DNA from: Eubacteriales Family XIII. Incertae Sedis bacterium
GTDB taxonomy: Bacteria; Bacillota; Clostridia; Peptostreptococcales; Anaerovoracaceae
DNA: 7,019 nucleotides
Assembly (NCBI GenBank): GCA_031272745.1
Contig: JAISTF010000163.1
Coordinates: 1-7,019, forward strand
Direction: 5' to 3'
Shown: positions 1 to 5,636 of the stretch, piece by piece
How the letters are laid out: each line of letters begins with the position of its first letter
Numbering within the stretch: the first letter of the stretch is position 1
The notes under the pieces: generated by a model
What the model saw: the letters and a program-made list of their open reading frames with translations, nothing else
Database searches by the model: none
Told to the model about the DNA's origin: nothing
Program-made: the position numbers and the translations under genes

Positions 1-82
1 GCTGCCGACGGCGCAGAAGACCGCGGCGGCGGTGGCAAACGTGCTGCTGAAGCTCAACGTCGCCTCGCTGCTGAACAAGTAG
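1..82 (+). CDS. C-terminal end of an unidentified protein (partial)
   Basis: An open frame enters from the left edge and stops at TAG (80-82), giving 26 residues that end LLKLNVASLLNK. GC-rich codons and a strong terminator 18 bases after the stop support a real gene end. The family cannot be named from so little. The tail contains a KTAAAVANVLLKLNVAS stretch that loosely resembles the recognition-helix region of LuxR-type HTH domains. Its LKLNVASLLNK end also matches FKFHVASLLKK in the small protein encoded at 1954-2214 at 7 of 11 positions. Both resemblances are short and could be chance. Confidence 0.6.
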   Translation, partial: LPTAQKTAAAVANVLLKLNVASLLNK

Positions 83-100
83 GACCGCACTATGCAGAAA

Positions 101-149
101 AGCCTCCCCGCATTTCGACAGCCAACGAATGCGGGGAGGCTTTGTTATT
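101..149 (+). terminator. Intrinsic terminator of the leftmost gene
   Basis: A perfect 14-bp stem (101-114 with 128-141, AGCCTCCCCGCATT and its complement) encloses a 13-nt loop and is followed by TTGTTATT. It lies just after the stop at 82 and separates that gene from katA. The T tract is interrupted by a G, but the stem is very stable. Confidence 0.85.
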
Positions 150-182
150 GGAAGCGATGACGCCATTCCAAAAAACTCCCCC

Positions 183-210
183 TTGCTATTTCCCGCAAAC
201 GCGGTACAAT
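183..210 (+). promoter_or_regulatory. Probable katA promoter
   Basis: A -35 like TTGCTA (183-188) and a -10 TACAAT (205-210) are separated by 16 bases. This predicts a start near 217 and a leader of about 70 nt before the katA ATG at 287. I see no clear PerR box (TTATAAT-N-ATTATAA type) around it. Confidence 0.55.
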
Positions 211-240
211 GGAAACATAGAAGCAACTTGAACTTAGTTT

Positions 241-256
241 CGCAAAAGGTTTTGCG
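241..256. promoter_or_regulatory. Perfect 16-bp palindrome in the katA leader
   Basis: CGCAAAA and TTTTGCG form a perfect 7-bp inverted repeat around a central GG. It lies about 25-40 bases downstream of the predicted transcription start and about 30 bases before the katA start codon. The position suits an operator for a dimeric regulator. As RNA it would have only a 2-nt loop at full pairing, so DNA binding is the simpler reading. The regulator is unknown. Confidence 0.4.
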
Positions 257-286
257 GATGTGTAGTAAGGAAAGGGGTAAGTTTTC

Positions 287-1795
287 ATGGCTACGAAAAA
301 ACTGACGACGGAGTTCGGCGCGCCGGTCGCAAACAACACCGATTCGCTGACGGCGGGGGAGCGCGGGCCGATGACGCTGCAAAACCCGTGGTTCATCGAG
401 AAGCTCGCGCATTTTGACCGCGAGGTGATTCCGGAGCGGCGTATGCACGCGAAGGGGTCGGGTGCCTACGGCACGTTCAAGGTGACGAAGGACATCTCGA
501 TGTACACGAAGGCGAAGGTCTTCCAAAAGGGCACGAAGACGGATGTGTTCGTGCGGTTTTCGACGGTCGCGGGCGAGCGCGGCGCGGCGGACGCGGAGCG
601 TGACATCCGCGGATTCGCGATGAAGTTTTACACGGAGGACGGCAACTGGGACCTCGTCGGCAACAACACCCCCGTGTTCTTCCTGCGGGACGGCCTGCAG
701 TTTCCGGATCTCAACCACGTCGTCAAGCGCCACCCGCGCACGAACATGCACTCGGCGACAAACAACTGGGATTTCTGGACGCTGCTGCCCGAGGCGCTGC
801 ACCAGGTCACGATTACGATGAGCGACCGCGGCATCCCCGCGAGCTACCGGCATATGCACGGCTTCGGCAGCCACACGTATTCGATGATCAACAAGAAGGG
901 CGAGCGCGTCTGGGTCAAATACCATCTCGTCACGCAGCAGGGCATCAAGAACCTGACCGACGAACAGGCGGCGGCCATCATCGGCAAGGATCGCGAGAGC
1001 CATCAGCGCGATTTGTATTATTCAATTGAAAACGGCGACTATCCGAAGTGGAAATTCTATATCCAAGTGATGACGGTCGAGCAGGCGAACAATTACAAGG
1101 AGAATCCGTTCGACATCACGAAGACGTGGAGCCACAAGGACTTCCCGCTCATCGAGGTCGGCATGCTCGAGCTCAACCGCAACCCCGAGAATTATTTCGC
1201 GGAAGTCGAGCAGGCGGCGTTCAACCCCGCGTCGATCGTGCCGGGACTCGGCTACTCGCCGGACAAGCTGCTGCAGGCGCGGCTGTTTTCGTACGGCGAC
1301 GCGCACCGCTACCGGCTCGGCGTGAACCACGCGATGATTCCGGTCAATTCGCCGAAGCACGCCGAGGCGCACGCGTACCACCGCGACGGGCAGATGCGCG
1401 TCGACGGCAACTACGGCGGGACGATTCCGCACACGCCGAACTCGTTCGGCGAATGGGTGGAGCAGCCGTCCTACGCCGACCCCGCGCTCGACCTGCAGGG
1501 GGCGCTGGCCGCCTACGACCCGAAGCAGGACCCGACGGACGACACCTACTACCAGCCGGGCGCGCTCTACAAGCTCATGACGCCGAAGCAGCGCCAGGTG
1601 CTCTGCGACAACACGGCGCGCGCGATGGACGGCGTGCCGGACAACATCAAGCTGCGCCACGTCGCGCACTGCTACCTCGCGCACAAGGATTACGGCGAGC
1701 GCCTCGCGAAGGCGCTGAAGGTGAACTTCAAAAAGGCGGTCGAGCTGAGCAAGCTCCCGCACAAGGAATTGGTCAAAGCGACGGCGTCGAAATAG
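287..1795 (+). CDS. katA: Monofunctional heme catalase (small-subunit, clade 3-like)
   Basis: This enzyme converts hydrogen peroxide to water and oxygen in the cytoplasm. The 502-residue length is typical of small-subunit heme catalases, with no C-terminal flavodoxin-like domain. Family residues are all present: distal His54 in RRMHAKG, the FSTVAGERG and RDIRGFAMKFYTEDGNWD blocks (91-122), distal Asn127 in DLVGNNTPVFF, and proximal heme ligand Tyr336 in RLFSYGDAHRYRLG with Arg332. The ATG at 287 follows an AAAGGGG ribosome binding site (271-277), and the protein starts as expected for the family. It is transcribed alone, from a promoter near 183-210 to a terminator at 1852-1882. No signal peptide is seen. 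Placement in clade 3 is inferred from size and sequence feel, not a tree. Confidence 0.97.
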   Translation: MATKKLTTEFGAPVANNTDSLTAGERGPMTLQNPWFIEKLAHFDREVIPERRMHAKGSGAYGTFKVTKDISMYTKAKVFQKGTKTDVFVRFSTVAGERGAADAERDIRGFAMKFYTEDGNWDLVGNNTPVFFLRDGLQFPDLNHVVKRHPRTNMHSATNNWDFWTLLPEALHQVTITMSDRGIPASYRHMHGFGSHTYSMINKKGERVWVKYHLVTQQGIKNLTDEQAAAIIGKDRESHQRDLYYSIENGDYPKWKFYIQVMTVEQANNYKENPFDITKTWSHKDFPLIEVGMLELNRNPENYFAEVEQAAFNPASIVPGLGYSPDKLLQARLFSYGDAHRYRLGVNHAMIPVNSPKHAEAHAYHRDGQMRVDGNYGGTIPHTPNSFGEWVEQPSYADPALDLQGALAAYDPKQDPTDDTYYQPGALYKLMTPKQRQVLCDNTARAMDGVPDNIKLRHVAHCYLAHKDYGERLAKALKVNFKKAVELSKLPHKELVKATASK

Positions 1796-1851
1796 CGCTG
1801 CGTGGATGATTGAATAACAAATAGCATAGCGTTGCTGTTTTGCAAAGTCAG

Positions 1852-1882
1852 GGGGTGGCTTCTATTTGAGTCACCCCTTTTT
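1852..1882 (+). terminator. Intrinsic terminator of katA
   Basis: A 9-bp stem, GGGGTGGCT (1852-1860) with AGTCACCCC (1869-1877) and one G-T pair, encloses an 8-nt loop and runs into TTTTT (1878-1882). It starts 56 bases after the katA stop, so katA is probably monocistronic. Confidence 0.85.
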
Positions 1883-1953
1883 GCGCAGGAGGCGTCGCGG
1901 TGTTATTGGTTTGTTGGGGTTGCTGGGGTTGCGAAATGAAGGGAAGGGGTGAC

Positions 1954-2214
1954 ATGGGAGCGAAGCACATATTGGGGACGCTCGTCTATTTTTTGCTCGG
2001 GACGTTTGCGCTGTTCGCAGCCTATGGTTTGGTTTTGGCGGAGGCGCGGGTCGCCGGCGTGGCTCCGGCGTCCGTCTACGGCGGCATCTGCGCCGCCGGC
2101 CTCCTTGGGTCGTTGGCGTTCAAATTTCACGTCGCGTCCCTGCTGAAGAAAACCGAATGCCGCAACCGCGCCGAGCTCGTCGCCCTCTTCGTAGCCCAGC
2201 GGCAGGACGCGTGA
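1954..2214 (+). CDS. Small two-helix membrane protein with LuxR-HTH-like tail
   Basis: I do not recognise this 86-residue protein as a named family. Two hydrophobic segments are visible, about residues 5-29 (ILGTLVYFLLGTFALFAAYG) and 41-57. The last 30 residues, KFHVASLLKKTECRNRAELV onward, resemble the recognition helix and final helix of LuxR/GerE-type HTH domains (typical pattern VKFHVxxLLxKxxxxNRxEL). The first half of that domain is missing; a membrane helix stands in its place. The ATG at 1954 is preceded by GGAAGGGG (1942-1949). A GTG at 1900 with a textbook AGGAGG (1887-1892) would add 18 Trp/Cys-rich residues and is a real alternative. No separate promoter is obvious between the katA terminator and the start. 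A terminator follows the stop. Function unknown. Confidence 0.6.
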   Translation: MGAKHILGTLVYFLLGTFALFAAYGLVLAEARVAGVAPASVYGGICAAGLLGSLAFKFHVASLLKKTECRNRAELVALFVAQRQDA

Positions 2215-2249
2215 TGCCCTGTCGGCTCCAGCCCTTGCAATTCCAGCGT

Positions 2250-2280
2250 CCCTGTCCGAAAGGACAGGGTGCGTTTTTTT
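2250..2280 (+). terminator. Intrinsic terminator after the small membrane-protein gene
   Basis: CCCTGTCC (2250-2257) and GGACAGGG (2262-2269) form a perfect 8-bp stem closed by a GAAA tetraloop, followed by TGCG and seven T residues (2274-2280). It begins 35 bases after the stop at 2214. Confidence 0.88.
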
Positions 2281-2302
2281 GAAAACCTGTACTTTCGGGC
2301 AG

Positions 2303-2332
2303 TTGCGCAGGAGGGCGTTTTGGGCGTATCCT
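2303..2332 (+). promoter_or_regulatory. Possible promoter of the structured RNA
   Basis: TTGCGC (2303-2308) and TATCCT (2327-2332) are 18 bases apart, giving a modest sigma-A-type match. The predicted start, seven bases after the -10, is G2339. That is exactly the first base of the stem that would close the structured RNA at 2339-2522. Neither box is strong alone; the agreement with the RNA end is the main argument. Confidence 0.4.
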
Positions 2333-2338
2333 AATGGA

Positions 2339-2522
2339 GCGATAAAGTAACGGCAGAGGGGATCTCACTTACCGCGGTGGAGCGCCACGCGCTAAAGCGC
2401 TGTGCTCCTCGCATGGCATCTTCCGCGATTTGCTTCGCAAATCGGGATAGGTGCGCACCCCGATCGGAGGACAGGCTCTGTACCCCCCCTAAGATACGCC
2501 TATCCTCCACAATTCTTATCGC
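2339..2522 (+). ncRNA. Candidate structured RNA, about 184 nt, 6S RNA-like
   Basis: No convincing coding frame lies here, yet the bases fold into a long rod. GCGATAA (2339-2345) pairs with TTATCGC (2516-2522) to close it, and GAGGG (2356-2360) pairs with TCCTC (2503-2507 region, one G-T). An open bubble of roughly 16 and 21 bases follows. GTGGAGC (2377-2383) pairs with GCTCTGT (2475-2481), including G-T pairs. A side hairpin GCGC-TAAA-GCGC sits at 2389-2400. The end is a terminal stem-loop, 2401-2473, whose tip is CGATTTGC-TTC-GCAAATCG (2426-2444). The terminal loop falls in the middle of the 184 nt. Length, closing stem, central bubble and terminal stem match the 6S RNA plan, in which the RNA mimics an open promoter and binds RNA polymerase. 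I have no sequence-level match to a known 6S RNA. A cis-acting leader or another small RNA is possible. Confidence 0.42.
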
Positions 2523-2524
2523 AT

Positions 2525-2575
2525 GAGGAAGCACGGCTCATTCAGCACCCCTGACGCCGCGCTTCCTCTCTTTTT
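2525..2575 (+). terminator. Intrinsic terminator of the structured RNA
   Basis: GAGGAAGC (2525-2532) pairs with GCTTCCTC (2561-2568). CGGC (2534-2537) and GCCG (2556-2559) extend the stem inward after an A-C mismatch. TCTTTTT (2569-2575) follows. The T tract exists only on the plus strand, so it ends a plus-strand transcript from 2339. No protein gene lies immediately upstream, which supports an RNA gene or an attenuated leader. Confidence 0.75.
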
Positions 2576-2629
2576 GATCGGCCACGGCCGGAGAGCCCGC
2601 TTTTCTGCCCAAAATGGCCTGAATTATTC

Positions 2630-2657
2630 TTAACAAAGGGCAAAAATATGGTACAAT
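2630..2657 (+). promoter_or_regulatory. Promoter of the NhaC-family antiporter gene
   Basis: TTAACA (2630-2635, five of six to TTGACA) and TACAAT (2652-2657, five of six to TATAAT) are 16 bases apart. A TG at 2649-2650 gives an extended -10. The predicted start is near 2664, leaving a leader of about 70 nt. It lies downstream of the terminator at 2525-2575, so the antiporter gene does not depend on read-through. Confidence 0.75.
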
Positions 2658-2666
2658 CCTCTCTGT

Positions 2667-2684
2667 AATATTATTCGCAATATT
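2667..2684. promoter_or_regulatory. AT-rich dyad near the antiporter transcription start
   Basis: Two AATATT boxes (2667-2672 and 2679-2684) are separated by six bases (ATTCGC). Each box is itself palindromic, so the site has twofold symmetry. It begins just after the predicted transcription start and would be well placed to block polymerase. The AT-rich context weakens the case. Confidence 0.3.
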
Positions 2685-2732
2685 TTGAAAACGGCAGTGC
2701 ATAGGCCGTCGGTTGTTGGAAAGGAGAGGAAC

Positions 2733-4352
2733 ATGCCCGTCAAGAAGTTACAGGAGGAGGTGCGCACCTTCAACGCGCGGCGGTCGCTGCTCGCGGTCAT
2801 CATCGTCGTGGTCGCATCGTTTGCGCTCGCGACCGTCATCCCCGAGGACACGTACAACGCGGAAGAGGGCTTCGGCCTGTTCTCGCTGATCCCCGCGCTC
2901 TTCCTCATCGTCTACATCTTCATCACGAAACGCATCCTCGAAGCGCTCGCGCTCGCGTCCATCATGGGCTTCCTCATGATCGCGCCCGCGACGGGCCCGG
3001 GGAACACGCCGGACTTGGTCGACGTGCTGAACAATTTCTCCGTCGGCCTGTATGACACGATCGCGAGCGAAGACATGGTCTGGCTGTTTTTCGTGTGCGG
3101 CCTCATGGGCTCCATCATCGCGCTCATCGAGAAGAGCGGCGGCGCGGCGGCGTTCGGCGAATGGGTCAGCAAGAAGGCGCATTCGCGGAAGAGCACGCTG
3201 CTGTGGACGTGGGTGCTCGGCGTCGTCATCTTCATCGACGACTACCTCAACTGCCTGACGGTCGGCTCCTCGATGGCGGCCGCGTCCGACAAGCATCGGG
3301 TGCCGCGCGAATTCCTCGCCTACATCGTCGACTCGACGGCCGCGCCCGTCTGCGTGCTCATCCCCGTCTCGACGTGGTCCGTCTTCTGCGGCCAGCTTTT
3401 GGAGACAAACGGCTGGGCGCCCGAGGGGCAGGGCACGGCGTATTTCATCCAGACGATTCCCTATTCGTTCTACGCGATTGCGGCGACCATCCTCGTGCCG
3501 CTCGTCATCATCGGCATCGTCCCGATCATCGGGCCGATGCGAAAAGCCGAGGAACGCGTCCGGCTCGGCGGGCCGCTCGCGCCGCCGGATTCCGAGAAGA
3601 TCGACATCAAGGCGGGGCAGACGCTCGAGACTCCCGCCAATGCGAAGATCCGCAACTTCGCGCTGCCGATCATCGTGCTCGTCGGCGTGGTCGTCATCAC
3701 GGCGCCGCTGCCGATGTTCGACGACTTCGACATGCAGATCGGCGTGCTCGTCACGATGGTCTTCATCTTCGTCTTCTACCTTGCGCAAAACGTGATGAGC
3801 GCGGACGACTTCTGGGACATGACGCTCGTCGGCCTGAAGAACATGCTCATGCCGCTGCTCATGATGGTGCTGACCTTCCTGTTCGCGGCGGTCAATGACC
3901 AGATCGGGTTCACGGCTTTCGTGATCGAATCCGCGAAGAACGGCATGACGCCCGCACTCGCGCCGCTGATCATCTTCGGCGTGCTGACGATCACCGAATT
4001 CATCACGGGCACGAACTGGGGCAGGTACGTCATCGCGCTCCCGATCGTCATCCCGCTCTCGATGGAGCTCGGCGTCGACACGGCCGTCTGCGTCGCCGCC
4101 GTCATCTCGGCCGGCGTGCTCGGCAGCCACATCTGCTTCTACTCTGACGCGACGATCCTGACGAGCGCGGCCACCGGCTGCAACAATTTTCGCCACGCGC
4201 TGACGCAGATGCCCTTCGGCTTCCTCGGCGCCGCCGTCGCGGCCGTCGGTTATCTGATTGTCGGCATGGTGCAGCACTACGGCGCGGACGCGGCCTCGGT
4301 GACAGCCGCTGCGACCGCCGCCCAACCGCTCCTCGGCCTCTTCGGAGGCTGA
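2733..4352 (+). CDS. NhaC-family Na+/H+ antiporter (PF03553 type)
   Basis: This is a 539-residue polytopic inner-membrane protein that probably exchanges Na+ (or another cation or substrate) for protons. Family blocks are clear: IDDYLNCLTVGSSM (168-181), the VPREFLAYIVDST stretch leading into APVCVLIPVSTW (190-215), GTNWGRYVIALPIVIPL (426-442) and GSHICFYSDATIL (464-476). About a dozen hydrophobic segments are visible, with a charged loop at about 269-306. The ATG at 2733 has a strong AAGGAGAGG site (2721-2729). A TTG at 2685 in the same frame has no such site and is rejected. It is monocistronic, with a promoter at 2630-2657 and a terminator at 4423-4456. Relatives in this superfamily include malate-lactate and lysine carriers, so the substrate is inferred only at family level. 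The Ala-rich C-terminus is unremarkable. Confidence 0.93.
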   Translation: MPVKKLQEEVRTFNARRSLLAVIIVVVASFALATVIPEDTYNAEEGFGLFSLIPALFLIVYIFITKRILEALALASIMGFLMIAPATGPGNTPDLVDVLNNFSVGLYDTIASEDMVWLFFVCGLMGSIIALIEKSGGAAAFGEWVSKKAHSRKSTLLWTWVLGVVIFIDDYLNCLTVGSSMAAASDKHRVPREFLAYIVDSTAAPVCVLIPVSTWSVFCGQLLETNGWAPEGQGTAYFIQTIPYSFYAIAATILVPLVIIGIVPIIGPMRKAEERVRLGGPLAPPDSEKIDIKAGQTLETPANAKIRNFALPIIVLVGVVVITAPLPMFDDFDMQIGVLVTMVFIFVFYLAQNVMSADDFWDMTLVGLKNMLMPLLMMVLTFLFAAVNDQIGFTAFVIESAKNGMTPALAPLIIFGVLTITEFITGTNWGRYVIALPIVIPLSMELGVDTAVCVAAVISAGVLGSHICFYSDATILTSAATGCNNFRHALTQMPFGFLGAAVAAVGYLIVGMVQHYGADAASVTAAATAAQPLLGLFGG

Positions 4353-4422
4353 TACTGCCGCGGTGCGGTAGGCAAGGCAACGCAAGCGTCAGGTTATTCA
4401 AAAATACAAGAAAACTCAACGA

Positions 4423-4456
4423 TTCGGGCACGGCGCAACGTGCCCGAAATTTTTTT
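4423..4456 (+). terminator. Intrinsic terminator of the antiporter gene
   Basis: TTCGGGCAC (4423-4431) and GTGCCCGAA (4440-4448) form a perfect 9-bp stem with an 8-nt loop, then A and seven T residues (4450-4456). It lies 70 bases after the stop and just before the next promoter. Confidence 0.92.
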
Positions 4457-4467
4457 CAAAAAAAGGG

Positions 4468-4495
4468 TTGACAAGCGTCGAAAGAGGTGTATTAT
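4468..4495 (+). promoter_or_regulatory. Promoter of the GntR-ABC operon
   Basis: A perfect -35 TTGACA (4468-4473) and a -10 TATTAT (4490-4495) are 16 bases apart, making this the best -35 in the window. The -10 lies inside the 38-bp palindrome at 4487-4524 and the predicted start is near 4502, close to its centre. Bound repressor would therefore cover the -10 and start site. Confidence 0.85.
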
Positions 4496-4524
4496 TGTAT
4501 TAAGCGCTTAATACAATAATACAC
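4487..4524. promoter_or_regulatory. 38-bp perfect palindromic operator with four half-sites
   Basis: The sequence is a perfect inverted repeat with 19-bp arms centred between 4505 and 4506 (AGC|GCT). Each arm holds two copies of the same 7-mer: TGTATTA at 4488-4494 and 4496-4502, and TAATACA at 4509-4515 and 4517-4523. The outer GTGTATTA and TAATACAC ends fit the GTGTA/TACAC-type dyads I recall for YtrA-subfamily GntR operators. It overlaps the -10 and start of the operon whose first gene encodes such a regulator. Autorepression by the GntR protein at 4578-4937 is the natural inference. Confidence 0.88.
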
Positions 4525-4577
4525 ACGGATGCCGCGCGGCGCAGGCGGCGGGGCGAAAGGAAAGGAGCGAAGGCTGT

Positions 4578-4937
4578 ATGGAATGGGTATTCAGAGGCGA
4601 CCGGCCGATCTACGCGCAGCTCGTGGAGCAGATCCAGCGCGGGATCCTGTCGGGCGCGTACCCGCCGGGCAGCGCCATGCCGAGCGTGCGGACGCTGGCG
4701 CTCGAGGCGGAGGTCAACCCCAACACGATGCAGAAGGCGCTCGCCGAGCTGGAAGCGCAGGGACTACTTGCGACGCACCGCACGGCGGGCCGGACGGTCA
4801 CGGAGGACAAAGACATGATCGGAACATTAAAGGAGAGTTTGGCGAAGGAGCACATCGCGGCCTTCCTCGAAGGCATGGCGGCGCTCGGCATCGAGGCCGG
4901 CGAGGCGATGGCGTTGTTGGCAAAGGAGGTGGCGTAG
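4578..4937 (+). CDS. GntR-family repressor, YtrA-like subfamily
   Basis: This 119-residue cytoplasmic regulator probably represses its own operon. Residues about 10-75 form the GntR winged helix: IYAQLVEQIQRGILSG (11-26), GSAMPSVRTLALEAEV (31-46), recognition region NPNTMQKALAELE (47-59) and wing LLATHRTAGRTV (63-74). The remaining 45 residues are a short helical tail, as in YtrA-type members, instead of a large effector domain. An AAAGGAG site (4561-4567) lies ten bases before the ATG. Its TAG is directly followed by the ATPase ATG, so the genes are tightly coupled. The operator at 4487-4524 lies 53 bases upstream. In this subfamily the partner is typically an ABC exporter, often induced by cell-envelope stress; the inducer here is unknown. 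Confidence 0.93.
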   Translation: MEWVFRGDRPIYAQLVEQIQRGILSGAYPPGSAMPSVRTLALEAEVNPNTMQKALAELEAQGLLATHRTAGRTVTEDKDMIGTLKESLAKEHIAAFLEGMAALGIEAGEAMALLAKEVA

Positions 4938-5636
4938 ATGACGGCGATATTGGAAGCGAAAGGGCTGTCGAAGCATTACGCGCAGGTGGCGGCGCTGAAC
5001 GAGGCGAGCTTCGCGCTCGAAGCGGGGCGCATCGTCGGGCTGCTCGGGCCGAACGGCAGCGGCAAGACGACGCTCATCAAGCTCGCGTGCGACCTGCTCG
5101 CGCCGACGGCCGGCGAAATCCTCGTGGACGGCATGGCGCCGGGCGTGGAGACGAAGAAGATCGTGAGCTACCTGCCGGACCGCGTGTACTTCGACGAGCG
5201 CATGAAGGTCGGCGACTGCGTCGAGATGTTTGCGGATTTCTATGAGGACTTCGACGTCATGAAGGCGAACGAGATGCTCGCGCAGCTCGGCGTCGCGCAG
5301 CAATTGTTATTCAAAAATCTCAGCAAGGGGACGAAGGAGAAGGCGCAGCTCTGCTTCGTGATGAGCCGCAAGGCGAAACTCTATCTGTTGGACGAGCCGA
5401 TCGGCGGCGTGGACCCCGCGGCGCGCGACTACATCCTGTCGACGATCCTGCGCAACTACAACGAGGACGGCACGGTGCTCATCAGCACGCATCTGATCTA
5501 CGACATCGAGCGGATTCTCGACGACGTGCTGTTCCTGAACTGGGGGCGCGTCGTGCGGCACCAGTCCACGGACGAGTTGCGGGAGCAGACGGGCAAGAGC
5601 GTGGATGAAGTTTTTCGGGAGGTGTTCAAATGCTAA
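4938..5636 (+). CDS. ABC transporter ATP-binding protein (YtrB-like)
   Basis: This 232-residue nucleotide-binding subunit should power the permease encoded next. Visible motifs are Walker A GPNGSGKTT (37-45), a signature loop LSKGTKEK (128-135) in place of classic LSGGQ, Walker B LYLLDEP with catalytic Glu153, D-loop GGVDP (156-160) and switch His185 in STH. The Q-loop position reads VSYLPD (76-81), with Asp where Gln is usual. The LSKG signature is common in this ABC-2 exporter subgroup, so the protein is probably active. The start follows AAAGGAGG (4922-4929) inside the end of the regulator gene, with no gap after that gene's stop. Its 3' end overlaps the permease start by 7 bases. The substrate cannot be told from the ATPase. 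Confidence 0.95.
   Translation: MTAILEAKGLSKHYAQVAALNEASFALEAGRIVGLLGPNGSGKTTLIKLACDLLAPTAGEILVDGMAPGVETKKIVSYLPDRVYFDERMKVGDCVEMFADFYEDFDVMKANEMLAQLGVAQQLLFKNLSKGTKEKAQLCFVMSRKAKLYLLDEPIGGVDPAARDYILSTILRNYNEDGTVLISTHLIYDIERILDDVLFLNWGRVVRHQSTDELREQTGKSVDEVFREVFKC

Noticed and set aside
1881..2314. The 12-mer TTGCGCAGGAGG occurs at both 1881-1892 and 2303-2314, each after a terminator.
   Set aside because: A shared 12-mer in 7 kb is expected about once by chance, and it combines an SD-like word with a GC-rich word; the second copy precedes no usable frame.
2339..2522. A lysine, cobalamin, T-box or SAM-type riboswitch controlling the antiporter.
   Set aside because: The conserved core words of these classes are not visible, and the antiporter has a strong promoter of its own downstream of the terminator.
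2331..2534. A 67-codon minus-strand frame in the gap before the antiporter.
   Set aside because: No ribosome site, no recognisable motif, and it lies over the region explained better by RNA structure and a plus-strand terminator.
2748..4385. A 545-codon open frame on the minus strand opposite the antiporter gene, and a similar 246-codon one at 1022-1762 opposite katA.
   Set aside because: Both translate to Arg/Asp/His/Val-rich low-complexity protein mirroring GC-rich codons of the sense gene; the sense frames have clear family motifs.
4529..5245. A 238-codon plus-strand frame overlapping the regulator and ATPase genes.
   Set aside because: It is an off-frame Arg/Gly/Ala-rich shadow of two well-supported genes and has no family motifs.
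5014..5400. Loss of function of the ABC ATPase because of the LSKGT signature and Asp at the Q-loop position.
   Set aside because: Walker A, Walker B Glu, D-loop and switch His are intact, and degenerate signatures are common in this exporter subgroup.
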